Shown here one piece after another: positions 1 to 13,814 of a DNA stretch of 64,000 bases (the first letter of the stretch is position 1; each line of letters starts with the position of its first letter). Source of the DNA: Varroa destructor (taxonomy: Eukaryota > Arthropoda > Arachnida > Mesostigmata > Varroidae); assembly GCF_002443255.2 (NCBI RefSeq), contig NW_019211455.1:18823126-18887125 (forward strand). Direction: 5' to 3'. The position numbers were made by a program, and so were the translations under genes. The notes beneath the pieces are model-generated. The model was not told where the DNA came from. It worked only from the letters and a program-made list of their open reading frames with translations, and did not search any database.

Positions 1-1719
1 TAGATTAGTACGTTTCTCCACGTATGTACCTTTGTTTCCGATGTAATTTGGGCTGCAACTCTGAATTCCGTGCAGTAGCGGAACCGAACGGCAGCCGGCT
101 ACCGGTTACCGCCATGAGGCTCTAGCACGTTTGGCCCGTTACATTAATATAGTAATTCTCTTATACGCCTTGTTTCGAAGCCGTATTAGTCCTTTTGGTG
201 CATTACGACAGGCACCGGTTGGTCATCACATTAGGTAGGTATCGTCGCTGGTTTCCGTCGGAAAAGAAGGAGAATATATCGAAATCCGTACATTCTTGTG
301 GCTGGCGATATAATGGAGATAACTGCCAGATGAAGCCAACTACAGGCAATATTGCGTTTCGACCAATCTCACTTTTCATAGCCGAGTTTCTGGAACTGCA
401 CTGGCGGCGAACTTCAAGGCCTATTCGGGCTATCCTGTTTCGGCTGCTTCTACGGCTCGTTTAAGGAGTGGAACGCTTGCGAGGTCTGCAGCAACTCGGG
501 CATCAGATAGAGGCAGTGAGGGGATTTGTTTGGCTGGTCCTCTGTGAGGCGTCGAGATGAAAGGCGAGAGAAAGAGGTGATGGCAGTGATGGCCATTACG
601 ACGGCTGACGCTGGTAGCATAAGAAAAAAGTGTCGTCATCGATCTCTACGCCAGTTCCGGTCCTCGTCTGTCTGTTTTGAGGGATGCAGAGACGAAAATA
701 GAACTCTTAGCTTGGCGAGACCATCCAAACGGTGTCGGGTCCCTTCAACGTCTACGATAAGGGCCTTCTACTTCTTTTTCCATGTCTATCTATATAGCCG
801 TGATCTTCGTTTGTACGGGCTGAGGGAATACCGGCCTCATAGGTCTGCTCGGGCATGTTTAGTCCCATATAGGTGTTTCTGACTACCGCGATTGGTGATG
901 CGACAGACGAAAAGAGAAAAGAGTGCACTTATTGAAGGCAAGAACCTGGAAATGGGAGCAGATGAAACTCATCGATAATGGGACGGGTCTAATCTGTCGA
1001 TGGCTCTATAAGAAACATAGTAGCGTAAATATGGAGGCATGGAGAGGGCATGACTGTGGTGAAAATGAGCCACGGTAAAAAGTATTCAATATAATAGAGC
1101 AGGACACGTAATGTGGATGCTCCCGGCTCGAAATCAACGTTGTGATATACAGAAGAGCATTTACACTTGAAACAGATAGAGAGAGAGACGCAAAAAGCTG
1201 AATAATAACTCTAAAATAACGACACGGATATAAAAAACAAAGAATTAGTGAAAAGAATAAGTCATTGCCTTTACGCCACATTGTATGCGTCTTCGCATAA
1301 AACATAATCAATATCGGACTGAAGCACGAAACGTTCCTTGTAGTACGATGTATTTCCGGTGCTACGGACGAAAGCTACGGACAAAGCTCGGCACACAATT
1401 TTATACAACAACCTACATACACATACACAGTTACAACAGTACGCTATCTAGATAAGGCTTTAAGTCAATCAAGATCAAATCAATCATTGTGTTGTATTGG
1501 AAGGGGCACCCACGAGTGGCCATCAAGGGCTCTCAAAAGGGAAAGTGTTGCCAAGGGTGGGCCGATGCGTTGGGGGAAGTGAAACGCAGATGACCTGGAC
1601 TCTCAGTGCAACCTTTCCAAGTTTGAGAATGAAAAATCTATAATCAAAAAAGGATAAGAGCGAAGGTGTGATTAAAAATAACGATCAGAAACGAAACAAA
1701 TTGAAGAGTCAACCACGAT

Positions 1720-1737
1720 GACGACGACGACGACGAC
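1720..1737. repeat. (GAC)6 trinucleotide microsatellite
   Basis: Six uninterrupted GAC units. The same unit forms the much longer tract at 15.4 kb. Confidence 0.85.
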
Positions 1738-2866
1738 AATACAATATATTTACAACAACATAAGAACAAAAGACAGGTCAGACATAAATGAAAACGATGG
1801 AGGTCAATATGTTATTGTTGAATAAATCATTGGAACGGGCGGGCCTGTGGAAATGCGCTTCTTTGTTGCAGGAACGTGTGAACAGCAGGAACATTCACGT
1901 TACATTGTAACAGGTCAATACGGTTATTAATAGCTATATAACAACGACGGAATTGACGAAACTCACGACAAATCTGTTATTATGAATGCGTCTTGAAACG
2001 AAGTTGAGAAGAAGCAATGCTTGTTCATATGGATAGGTGCCGACTAAAAAGGAACCGAAAAAAATTATTTGAAGCACAGGTATTGGGTGACGAGTAAGAC
2101 CGGCGTATCAACATCGCTAACGACAGGTTCTTACACACGAAAAAGGATTGCTTGTCCGGTCCTCGTACTCTGTGTAACAGCTAAAAAGATCATTTTTTGT
2201 TACTTGGGAAAAAAAACCACCAGTCCTTAAGCAACGAAAAGTAAAGACTATTTGGTATTACTATGTTGTGACTAAAAGCAAACTGTTATTTATTACAGGA
2301 CAAAATCTTTAGAATACAGTCATAAAAAATGGAGTGAAATAGGAGAGTCTATCAAGCCAGCAAAAGATACCAGTTGGAGTAAATACATTTGTAGAAGCCT
2401 ACATAGCAAGAATATCACAAGAGTAAAAGATATGCAATGAACTGGGTTATATAAGTTACTGATTGGGTCGCAACTAAAACCAAAAGCGACCTCACTTGGT
2501 GCCTGAAATCTGCCTTTCGTGTCTATAATTATCACGCTGGCCTTGCCGAGCTTGTGTCCAGCATTTTTTTTGAGAATAGTCAACATGAAAAAAGACTACG
2601 AAAATACAAGTTCAGAGTATTTGTGTATCAAAAAGCTTTTGTACTCTTGTCCTTTAAACCCAACCACATGGGAAGCAAGGCCCTCTCCCAAAAAAAGTTG
2701 TTGGCTCCTTAGGAGGATGGAAACCGTACTGTCAAAACACTGTTGCATCTTGCGTGCCAGGTAGACCGTCAACGCCAGTTAGACGACGCAGGGAACGAAC
2801 CCGCACGGGAGCCCGAATTGTATTTGTATAATCTAATTTTTGCCTAAATAACAACTATTACTCGCA

Positions 2867-2868
2867 AC

Positions 2869-2906
<38 letters not shown>
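2867..2906. repeat. (AT)n microsatellite
   Basis: An AT dinucleotide run with one early C interruption, in AT-rich noncoding sequence. Confidence 0.9.
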
Positions 2907-2908
<2 letters not shown>

Positions 2909-5620
2909 TACCAATGAAATCCCTCTAAGATCTGAGAATATGTTATCAAATGTGTTTTTTCTGCCGATCTAAATAAGCACTTCGACACAAGTGAGTTTAC
3001 TTCTAACGATTCGTGCGCTCATTTAAATTGCGGTTTTTATTTGTCACCATAACTTTGTCTCTTCAATGTTTTCCGAAAGAAACTTGATTTTTTTAAAGTT
3101 TTTTCATTACAGGGCCTCCCGCGCGTGTTACGTAAGCACCGAATGAATTAATTATAAAATATAATGAGACCATTAATACGTCGAAAATGAGATGGATATT
3201 AATAGCGTTGATCTTAGTAGGATTAACTGAATGTTCACTGAATCTTTGAGCATCAATCTCCAGCAAAAAGCCAATGAATGATAGAAATCTTAAGAGCGTT
3301 TCACCCAATAAAGCGCAGATCGATAACCAAAGTTAACCCATCAAACCACAAAAAAACCCATGCCACATAGCCAAACCGATAATGTGATGTGTACATTAAA
3401 AATACATTATTGTAAATTGAGGAACACAAAGAAAAGGTTTCCATAATTGTGAACACTCGAATGATTATCTATCACATAGAACGACGATTATCTAAAGGTG
3501 AAGGTGAACGTAGGCTGAAGGCGATAGACGGACAAACGCCGCTATCAAGAAATGGTGGTCCTGCAGTGAAAAAGCGAAAGTATGTAGCCCAGTTGTACGA
3601 AAAACTATGATGGTCTCAATCCGCAACCCATTAATACAGCCTTAAAACAACAGGAAACCCAGGCGCGTACACGGAAAATATGCCGACGTAGACCAATCAG
3701 TATTGTTCTTCTACGAAGTGACGTTACAACGTAACCATTTAGCGACCGATGGCAGATACTAGCCTAAAAGAAGGATACAATAAATTAGCTATTGACTGAT
3801 ATATATAAACAGATACGGACGCTGTAACGGCCAGTTCTATATGAAGACGTTATATAACTGGAATACACAGATATCTACACACAGGCACATACACAAATCA
3901 GAAGACGCAGCATAGAGCCGAAGTGGATAATTTCGTCACGCTCTTACATGCTCTGAAGCATTATAGCGTAATAATAGAAATAAGCATAAACGACACGAAT
4001 TCATCTGCATCGATTTGGTCTGCCCACCGATTTGATTGCAAGTAGAATGATCTTTCTTGATCGGCTGGCAGCTTTGATCGTAAGATGAAAATGCGAAAAA
4101 TTGAAGAAAAAAAATAGAGTAATCAAACGAAAACAACTAATTGACACCACTAGCATCTAGAGATGGTCATGACCGTAAAAGCGACAAGCTTCGATCGACA
4201 CAAACTATACGAGATTCAAAGTCTAGGATGTAAAAACAATATAGGCTGTAAAATGACTATCAGGCGGACTCACACTTCCACTGTCATCTAATGATCGCGC
4301 GATCACCGATAAAAGTGACATTATCAACGGCAGAACTTAGTATATACCAAGTTCATTATGGCATCCTGTGTACGAACAACTAGAAGAATGGCTTCTACGA
4401 CAGCTACCGCTAAAAAGCAACCCTGCCAGCGAAAGACGTTGGAGTTTACAGAACGATACTGTTAACATTTGCAAAGAAGCCGTTAGGAAGAACTATATCG
4501 AATCATTCGAGTTAGTTACTACTAGTATGAAAGCTTTACCTGCATTCTCTGTCTCCCTCTATCACTAGTTACAGTATTAGTTAGAAATTTTCGATTGGAG
4601 TAATTTCTGAACAATTTACTATTTCATATGATGGGTATCTGCTATCACCGGCCAACGCACCTAAAGCCGCACGTCGCCATGCTCTTATCGAGCTCATCGA
4701 ATATTGATAATAGCAATATATAATGGCATCACAGACCTTTTGCACTACAGCAAAATCCCCTTCGGTATCTTGTTTGACGTTTTGTTGTAGCATAGTTAAC
4801 GTAATCATATTCATACAGATCGGTCTTGACGTGTCGTGAAACATCGTACCCTTGTACGTATTTCTACGTTATTGACAAATTCTTATGATTTAGAAGTAGA
4901 TTGATTTATGAATTTAATTCAAACTAAAGAATCGATTTCCGTTAACGTCAACCGTATTCGAGATTATAATCTGTGGCAGTCAAGACGGGTAGCCCCGATA
5001 TATTGAAATATACGCAGATTTTATAACATATTGGAGTACATCTGTCCATCTGTTATTACTACTGCAAGCATCATCACTCGCCTAAAAATATTACCCATCA
5101 TTTCGTTCGATCGTTAAAATTAGCAAGCATTAGCTGGGTTTGGCGTGGGCCAACGATCCGTACAGGACCACATTGCTAACCCAATTTCCATATGATCTTA
5201 ATGCTTCACCTGCAACATTTTGTGTTTTCATTCAACGAACACGTCGCACAAGCTCTTGCACCTTCTCCTTGGTTTCATTTATCTAATATGATTCGTATGC
5301 ATGCCTCCTAAGAAAATTCACTACTTTCATCTCAAACTCTCATGTATCTCAAAGCCGTCGTGCCGTATCCTTTCATGAGCAAATGAGTCGTCTATGTACA
5401 TATTTTGAAGCAATTTGGCTCAGCTGGCCTCCAAGCCGGTTTTTCCGGCGAACTTTTTTCCTTCTCTTAATCAGTTCCCTAGAATCAGTTCTTCTCTCCC
5501 AGCAGCTCTCGAGAGATGTTATTTTCTTCTAGCACCGATCCATTGATCGATCGAAGCTCCCGCCCGTCGCCCGATTTCTCCCGGGCTTCGATTCGCTTTT
5601 TTTTCTATATAGTCACTTAC

Positions 5621-5726
5621 CACTGTGTACCGTTCCTGAATGGCTAAACAAGCCTCTTTTTAAAGTTGGCTTTTTGATCTTTTCCGAGTGTTCTGTTTTG
5701 TATACCTTTTTCTGCTTATTTCCCAT
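5621..5726 (-). CDS. Candidate first coding exon, Lys-rich N-terminus
   Basis: Read on the minus strand, an ATG at 5726 in a good initiation context (A at -3, G at +4) opens a 35-codon frame beginning MGNKQKKVYKTEHS. The frame ends at a donor with full consensus, GTAAGTGAC, starting at 5620, so the intron is in phase 1. The peptide is rich in Lys and Glu. The glycine at position 2 recalls N-myristoylation sites, but Ser or Thr is absent at position 6, so that is weak. The purine-rich composition that makes the frame look good is also the complement of a pyrimidine tract that would serve a plus-strand acceptor (see 5785-6058). One of the two readings is probably an artefact. No downstream partner exon was identified and no family was recognised. 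Confidence 0.3.
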
Positions 5727-5784
5727 ATTCGTATCCGAACTTTTCCCTTTTCTTCGACTTCATCATTCGATCTCGTTTCGTCAG
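5681..5784 (+). promoter_or_regulatory. Long polypyrimidine tract with 3' splice acceptor
   Basis: About 100 bases dominated by T and C end in TTTCGTCAG at 5784. This is a textbook 3' splice-site context for the exon candidate that follows. On the opposite strand the same bases form the purine-rich exon candidate at 5621-5726. Confidence 0.4.
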
Positions 5785-6058
5785 GTCCGTGTAATCTGGC
5801 GATATCCGACCAACTCGAAACCCGGCCGCAGGCCCTTGGCCAGCTTTACAACACTTTCCCGCTGATGAAGACCACGTATAGAACAACGGCCCGTGAGAAG
5901 GACGAGTCTCCCATTTTGAGTCGAATCAACTTGACAGTAACTTGGCGACGGAGAAAAGCAACTCCCCCGAAGACGCAAGTCCGACTGCATAGGTTCACAA
6001 GTGCACTCGGCACTCGTCATCCCGGAAGAAGCGCAGCTAACTACCAGCCAATACAAAG
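5785..6058 (+). CDS. Candidate internal exon, unknown protein
   Basis: The interval is bounded by the acceptor at 5784 and by a donor reading ACAAAG then GTAGCA at 6059. One frame stays open throughout (about 91 codons). It enters in phase 1 and leaves in phase 2. The encoded segment is basic, with stretches such as TVTWRRRKATPPKTQ, and has no recognisable domain. The opposite strand is also open across most of the interval, so base composition explains part of the openness. It could equally be an untranslated exon. No neighbouring exon with a matching phase was found. Confidence 0.3.
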
Positions 6059-6502
6059 GTAGCAATTACTATACGAATACCAATAACATCATATACTCAA
6101 TAGATATCATCATAATGATAACAACATCAATAGCACGAATAAAGGCAAAAGCTCAGCACGCGAATGACTATTCAACTGCCTCTTGATTAGCCGCTTTGAG
6201 CGAAACTTGTAACTTCCAGCAGCAATGCGACCTAAAAAGCAGAAGTGTTAGAGAACAGGGGGTCCGACTGCAGCCCGTGACCCCCAGTTGAAGGACCTCT
6301 TTCGCTGGTAATTCCTCTCATACGTGTTAAGAATACACGTGATATTTTTCCTAACTAGACACCTAGCAGAACAACAGAGTCACAGGGGATAGCAAGAAAA
6401 AACCGGTTGAAACTTGGTCGATATTTAACATTGTTAACAATCATAACGACAGCAGCGACAACCGACGAAGTAACACGTCAGGATAATGCTAGGGATTAAG
6501 CG

Positions 6503-6519
6503 AAAAAAAAAAAAAAAAA
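6503..6519. repeat. Poly(A) tract
   Basis: A 17-base run of A. There is no target-site duplication or retroelement sequence beside it. Confidence 0.85.
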
Positions 6520-8492
6520 GAGAGATAAAGCAGGATCTACATAGTCCCACGCTGAGTCACAAACAGCCGTTCCGATAATAAGAAACCTATAATAGTCAGA
6601 CTATGGTAAATGCCGTGAATCCTAGACCGCGATCAAGATGTCATAACGAAATGGGTCGAAATGATGTGTTACCAAGCATCTTTGACAATGAGCTGTATTT
6701 CAACGGACTATATGCACTGCACACTGTGACACTCACAAGTAGACCTGATAATGATGACACGTTCTAACGAATGGCAGAGATTAGTCGTTGAAATAGTTCA
6801 AGTTAACACGAACAACTTTATAGGACCTAAGCACTTTTCGTACACGTTTGCACGAATGAATGACGAAGGCAACAAAAAAACACCTCCACAAGCAACAGTA
6901 ACGTGCAGCAATTGATCGACAGTTAATCAACGTCCGTACGTACATGGGGTTAGAAAATTTCGTGCAATTAAGCAAGATCAATATTAACTCTGACTCACAG
7001 GATTTAAGAACAATTTACAAACAGGTAAACATCAGCAAATCATTCAGCAACGACCCAGAAGCTGAAACTGGAATTATGAAATAGATGCCCATAAACGGGT
7101 ATGCAACTGACGCTGTTGAACAGAAAAACGCAATGCTAACGAGATAGTATACGAAACACCCTTGCGCGCGCACTAATTAGTAATGACTAATAATAACTGT
7201 TTGTAATTACTACGCAGTTGTTAACGTGCCTAACAGACACCGTAAAATACATAAACATTACGATTAATTGTCCTTAATCTCTAATTAACAGAAAAAAAAA
7301 AACGATAATTGTAGCCAGCAGAATCCCGACGAGCAGCAGACTAAGAGGCCATGCGGACGAATACTCAAGCTATGACGACGAACTTACAAACAAACTTAAT
7401 AACATGATGAAAAATTACTTTTCTAGTTATCACTTCAATATTGTTAACAACCGATGTTATTATGGCTGTTAATAGTACCACACGTATCACACGAAACGCA
7501 TACAACATGACGTTTTACAATTGTAGGAATATCTGAGATTCGATGACAAAACGTAGGCTTTACTAAACGAAATACCCAAAATCTGCAATCGGTTCGTCCA
7601 TGTTCTGCCCCATTAGGGCATGGGTGGTATCGATAAGCAGAAAGACTAATACAATCCAATACAAAAAGAACTAACAACTTTTTTTTTCGCAAAAAAATAG
7701 AAGATAATTAATAGAACGACATAAGGTAACAATAAACGCTTCCTATTACATGATATCAATAACAAAGGGTGATACTGGGTCCTGACATTCTATAGTTGTA
7801 TCTTCGGGCACAGGAATACCCAAATGGCAGAAGATCGGTCCTGTTGGATGCGCGCGCGCACCCAAGAACTGCAGGCGCAAACAACATGAACTCATATGAC
7901 CATGACTAGGCTGACCATCTAACAAAAATAGCACCACTGTTTCTATAATAGAACAATATACACCGAACGAAATTCATCAACGTAAACTAGAGCAACGACA
8001 AATGGGCGGCAACCCATCGCTTTGCATATAATCCACAACACTGTAATCTATATATTTCTAGCAAAGAAAAACATTGAGCTGACTTTTGTTATATCTGCTT
8101 TAAGCAAAAAATAGCCAAATCTAACGAAAATGACGTCATGCGGTAGACGACGCCAGTCAATGATGCGAGTCCCGATCGAGGGTGCCGCAAATTATCTAAA
8201 AGAGAGTTAAATAGCTATGAACCTTATGGGGCATCCGATCGAGTCCGGACTGCATGTCCGACGACAACCATACATGAAGATACAAAATTACTGCATCTAC
8301 ACAAACTCTAATCTCAAGCTCCTATTTAGCAAAGAAACCATATTGCAAACGTTTCTGATCCTGATGCGATGCATGCCGTCTGGTTTTTCCAGAACCAAGT
8401 GACGATTGCATTATAGATAGATGTCTGACACGTCAAGTATGCCACGACTCGGAATTCTGTCAAGCAGACAACGACAACAGAAAAACATGATC

Positions 8493-8518
8493 ATATATAT
8501 ATATATATATATATATAT
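8493..8518. repeat. (AT)n microsatellite
   Basis: Uninterrupted AT dinucleotides. The short open frame that reads through it (a run of Ile-Tyr) is a repeat artefact. Confidence 0.9.
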
Positions 8519-11500
8519 GCATATTGAACTAGAATATGAAAAAAGCTACGTGGACAGATGCTCCTATCTCTCTAGTAGGTGCAGCACAGCCGATGCCCAC
8601 AAATATAAAAAAAAATAATAGATATTTTAAAAAAATGACACTGGTAGATATGAACGGTTCAAGTATGGCGTCTGCGGATTGTTTAGTTTGTAGCCAATAT
8701 ACTGCATCTTGTTATGCGCATCCATCGACCGATTCATCGTAACGTTATCTTCCTATTGCAAAAGGTATAATTGGCAAGTCCGCCACACACTCTCTCTAAC
8801 TACTGCTGCCATTGTACTAATACAGCTACGGTATACATTCAGCATAAACTATACAGTTCAAACTGAACATATACAAACACACAGGTTGTCCAACGCTTTC
8901 TGGTCGCTTCCGGTTTTTTACATGTTGCGTGCATTTTTTTACAAGACTAGCCTTCTATAATAATGGATAACTAGTAGATCTCAACAGGAAGACAGGAAAA
9001 ATGGAGGGCATTCTGTCGTTCCCGTACGTACATACAGAGCCGTCACCATCGCTCTCCTTCACAACGATACCTAGGCGCCAGCAGAACGCACTTAGCAATT
9101 TACTTCATACGTCTTCTTACCCATATACAGCAGCATGCAAAAGCTACTTCAGCTATAGGAAAAACGACAACGGTAATGACTTGGCCGTGACGACGGGTCA
9201 CAAGAGATCTCGTAAGGCCATATTGTTATTATTGCATACGGGCAGATTGCAGAATGCTGGCGTCCATTGACGTTAAGCACCTTAGCGCAGGCTGTGAATG
9301 GGCGCGTTTTTTAGTGATAGTACTCTATAGGGTTGTGACTTAGATAAGGCCAATACGCTAATTACAGTATCTCAGCATCGCAAAACACACCAGCCACAAG
9401 CAATAACAACAACAACAATGATTACAACAACGGCAGTAGCAGCAGCAGAAACAACGGTCAGCATACAACACAGATATGTCACTTAACACTCACAAAAAAC
9501 ATGGACAGTGTAGACATTCATAACTATACCTACAGTTTCTCATTGTTCCTATTGGTGAAAATATTCCTTATCCTATTCAGAGTAGTTTCTGATCACCGTG
9601 TTTAGTTCGCTTATCGACAGTGATAATGATATCGGCCTCTGATGGATGACATCGACTGAGTGCTGACACGGTTCGTTTGGCAAGACTCCTCTCTCACTCC
9701 TTAACCTTGTACTTCGGCATTATTTCCTCGTATTTTATCCTTTGTTAACTATGTATTAATCGGGAATCGATAAACTACAAACGTCCTCAATGCGGCGAGA
9801 TAAAACCAAGGAGATAGGGAGTAGTCTTGACAAAACGCAACCACATTAGCCTGCTCGATCCACAATAGCTGCATCCAGCGCCTCCCAAGACCATTCATTC
9901 GAAAGGAGTCATGGAGGCGCTTGCCCCAAAGGACGAAACAGTTGAGAGTTTATCTAACTAATAGTACCAGTACTATATAACGATTACATCTCAAACGTCC
10001 AATTCGTCTGTTACATTTGCTATTCGTATTATATTTAGATTAAATCAATCAAATAGAACGAAACCTGACGCTATACTATTTCGTAATTATAACGCCTTTT
10101 ATTATTATTATTAAATCGTTTACATGATAATGATGATTTTAACGCTGGTAAAACAGAAGAAACAAAAGCGTTCTTAAAAAGCGTCGATCACGTGCTAATA
10201 CTCACGAGGGACAATTAACGATGCCTGATTAACAGATTGAGACAGATTTTCTAATATGCTGTGATACGTCCGTTAAGTCAGAGATAATGCAAAACGTCGA
10301 AAAATTAGCGTAAAGAGAGACGACAACCTTTCAGACGAGCTCGGCGGATCCCGAACGTTTCGAGGAGAATAAGCCTGAGTTGTACTACGCAAGTACGCTT
10401 TGGATTGACTGAAACACGCAAGGCATAAGCGCCCAAAAAAGGCAGGAAATATCTAAAATCACAAAAGACCATCTGATTTGCAGCTGTCGATTATGTCTAT
10501 GACAACTATAAGTGCATCAACAGTTTTATCAAAGTGCGCTCACTACTGTTGAAACAAGCTATTTTCTCACCTTACCATGCCAGCCGGCATAGCAGCCTCA
10601 GTGCGTACATTTATCTTAGCGGGTCCGTGCGCGTCTGTACGATGTTTGAATGTATTGCCACGCCCCTAATCACGCGCAGATCAACATGTCTCTGGCATAC
10701 GCTGCCGATTCGGTGCCTTCTTACTATCGTCGACTTCGTATAACCTTGAGATGTGTCGCTGGTCAGACCGTAGCTAGAAGCTGATCTGTTTCCAAACTGT
10801 TGAGCAAAACGCCGAGCTGAGAATGCTAAGAAGTGTAAACTTATTCACAGACGATTGGAAACTGTTCCCTTTTTAGTCAGACAGCACAGACTTTCGTATC
10901 GTGATGCACATGGGGTATGTCCGTTCCGAAGGGCCGATAAGCTCATGTACGCATCGCTTAAATGCACTAGCTAACTGACCACTGGCACAACTCGGGGCCC
11001 TGGCTCTCTGAGCGCCTTGGAGGCAAGCCTGTTGGCCCACGCGTCCCTGGCTTGCCTCCGATGACCATTGCGAATTAGCGTAAACAATAGCATTGTTACG
11101 CGTACTCTTACACGTTTGCAACACTTCTATTGTCTTGACTTGTTCCGCAACTCCTTCGTCTACATAATCAGTCTTCTCTGTCCTATTACACAGGCCAATT
11201 GTATACATAGTTGCACTCGCTGCTGATGGTTTGTGAGCAGCTAACCAAGAGTTCTGGCCCAACCATCGGCTTGACAAAAGCGTCTCCTACTTGATAGTAA
11301 AGAGAAGCGCCTATTATACCTCCGCTCAACTCTAACACCAGCGAATCGTTAACGAATTATTACATATACATGTACGACCTATTAGTCAGTGACAAACAAA
11401 ATTTCATAAATTAAGACGGGGTCGAGAAGGAAACTATAGTATAATGGCCTGTTTATTGACAACATGATCTCTCTTATGCTTGGACATGTTGTGGGTGGCT

Positions 11501-12866
11501 TAACGTAGGAAGATTTGTTACGCGTAAGGTCATGCTTTTAGAGTACAGTTACCTTAGTTTGCCCGCTGTTATAACTTAGCTATGCATCCAGACATTTTGA
11601 ATATATGCCGCGTTCCTTTTACTATCGAAAAGTGAACCTCCATTAAACGGTCTCTAGGTTCGATGACTACCGGTAGTTTACTTCCGCAACTTATAACCAA
11701 CGTAACAGCAATTTGCAGAAGCAATGTGCTGCCAAAAGAAAACACAAGTTTAACAATGCCAACATGGATCGATTTATTTTATATACGACCATCATGTTTG
11801 TTTATCTACAGAAAGCCCAATTGGGAAAAGCCAACTCTAACGATATTTGTCACAATTTAGCTTTCCCATTCTGGGTTTTCCAACTACGAACGGCGAACTA
11901 ATACATATAGTACAATCGATGTATGTATCTATTTACATAACGATGTATTGTTCGATACTTCTGGCCTAAGATGCAAATTACCGGGCAGGGTAACTATAAT
12001 GTTAAGACCATGTTGCCACCTTCTCCTTGTTGGACAAGTGGACTCTCAATAGATTAATGTTTTTTGTAGATTTTAGTTTTTATTCATTGTTGCCGTTTTT
12101 ACAGCATAGACTAAGGGACGCAGATCCTATAACTCCATTGAGAAGCAAATACCTTAACGTGTACGACCTCGCGTGCGGTTACGAGAATGAAAAGGCACAC
12201 TTCGACGGCATCGCTATCTATTCTATTCTATAGGGCGGACAGGTGACTGCACGCCGATATCAACCTTGCAGTTGTCCACCATAATAAACCTAGCAGTTCT
12301 GCCCGTTGCTCGCCCCCTACCCAGATTCTTATTTTTCAATATACGTCTATCGATATATAAAATCGTAATAATTTTCGAGTAAATTTTGAGTTTCTTGTAG
12401 TCAGACTCTAGCTAACCAATCTCCGCCGTAGCGTCTCAAAGGTAGTTAATTGAAGCTCGACTATTAGCTGATCGATGATTGAATTGATCCCAGCTGTCGC
12501 TGATACACAGCTGGCGTTGATGTTGTTGCCACATCGCGTGAGTTGACATATAGAAAAAATAGAAAAAAAAAAAACAGAGTTTAACAGTTTTTATCAACGA
12601 AATCTTTTCATTTCTAAGCCATTAAACAGACGAAAATAGTTACAAGAACACATTTTATATATCTATTTTACATAGAGCATACCGATACAATGTGAAAGAA
12701 ATGTAAGTAGAAAACAATGTGCGACCATTTTGCGCGGACCCTGCTTAACCAGTCGATGGGTCTGCCCAAGCGATAGCCGCAAAGCAAATCATTGTGTTTG
12801 CCTAACCAATAACAAACGAAACTACAGGCTTTGCTATTGTACTATCTCAACTACTTGCCGATACCG

Positions 12867-12890
12867 TTATTATTATTATTATTATTATTA
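12867..12890. repeat. (TTA)8 trinucleotide microsatellite
   Basis: Eight perfect TTA units. Confidence 0.9.
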
Positions 12891-13228
12891 AGATAACGCA
12901 ACGTATACAGATTTCTATGAAGATATATACGACTATTTATATGGTGAGCACAACTTTCTAACAACGAACTTAATGTAACGATAGAAAAGCGATGATGATT
13001 GATGGCAAGTGTAGATGAAACCAAAGTTGACCGATATCATTATCAGTTACACGTTATCAGCACTTCGTGATTTGTCTATCATTGTTGATAATAACAGAGC
13101 AATTGCAATACAATTTCACAAAGTCGTGTTTCTACATCATCATTCCGTATGCACACAAGTACACACAGAAAACGACGAAACATCTGTAATGCACATATAC
13201 AAACTCTATATAGAAAAAAGCAAAATAT

Positions 13229-13232
<4 letters not shown>

Positions 13233-13266
<34 letters not shown>
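13233..13266. repeat. (AT)n microsatellite
   Basis: Seventeen AT units. Overlapping open frames on both strands here translate to Ile-Tyr runs and are not genes. Confidence 0.9.
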
Positions 13267-13271
<5 letters not shown>

Positions 13272-13789
13272 TATGATAATATGATACATAATAATACCAT
13301 CACTACATACCACTATTACTATTATCGGGATTATTATAGAACACGACAAGACGGCACGCTTGCGACTTGTTCGTACAACTTTACGATAAATATTTCTCGA
13401 TAATAATGATGACAACTGATTGTTGATGGAACCACTCCTAGCAAACAAGGATGTCAACAAGGCAAAGCACATGGCGTTCGCTGGTTCCTACACAGTTGTT
13501 CGATTTCTAACGCAAGCATAAAGGTCACCATTCTTTGTAAAAGTCACGAAATCCTCTTCCTCTAGCTTCCGGACTGACAAGTACTTTTCTCAACTGGTAG
13601 ATCGACTCATATGCTCACAAACAGGCCCACATAACGATTAACCCAACAAGTTCCGTCTTCTGCTCGACACGAATTTATAGCCCCAATTGAGCTTTGTAAA
13701 TGTTGATGTTGCGAGGAGCTCGTACACTGAGTTTGGCTTACACATAAAGTATAGAGGAATACATGCATACGTACAGACAGAGACAAATA

Positions 13790-13814
13790 CACACACATAT
13801 ATATATATATATAT
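13790..13814. repeat. Compound (AC)n(AT)n microsatellite
   Basis: A short AC run passes directly into an AT run. Confidence 0.85.

Larger units (their letters stand above)
1..5600. other. No supported gene (intergenic or intronic)
   Basis: The first 900 bases are more GC-balanced than the rest and carry open frames on both strands, but none has a convincing start, splice context or recognisable protein. From 900 to 5600 the sequence is AT-rich with short simple repeats only. A 66-codon plus-strand frame at 4368-4568 reads smoothly (rich in E, K, L and R) but has no clear exon borders, so it is not called. Confidence 0.5.

Noticed and set aside
526..882. 118-codon plus-strand frame in the GC-balanced first kilobase
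   Set aside because: Arg/Ser-rich reading with overlapping open frames on the other strand; GC content lowers stop frequency and explains it.
2788..2804. tRNA T-arm-like hairpin on the minus strand (GCGGG, TTCGTTC, CCTGC)
   Set aside because: The loop lacks the invariant A, and no D-arm, anticodon arm or acceptor stem fits around it.
4582..4600. A 19-base motif TAGAAATTTTCGATTGGAG recurring with one mismatch at 48419-48437 and partly at 16513-16529
   Set aside because: In 64 kb of AT-rich sequence a few such near-matches are expected by chance, and the flanks share nothing.
10873..11277. 134-codon minus-strand open frame
   Set aside because: No splice context, no recognisable protein, and similar in length to other chance frames.
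13015..13472. Several overlapping frames on both strands
   Set aside because: All pass through the (AT)n tract and consist partly of Ile-Tyr repeats.
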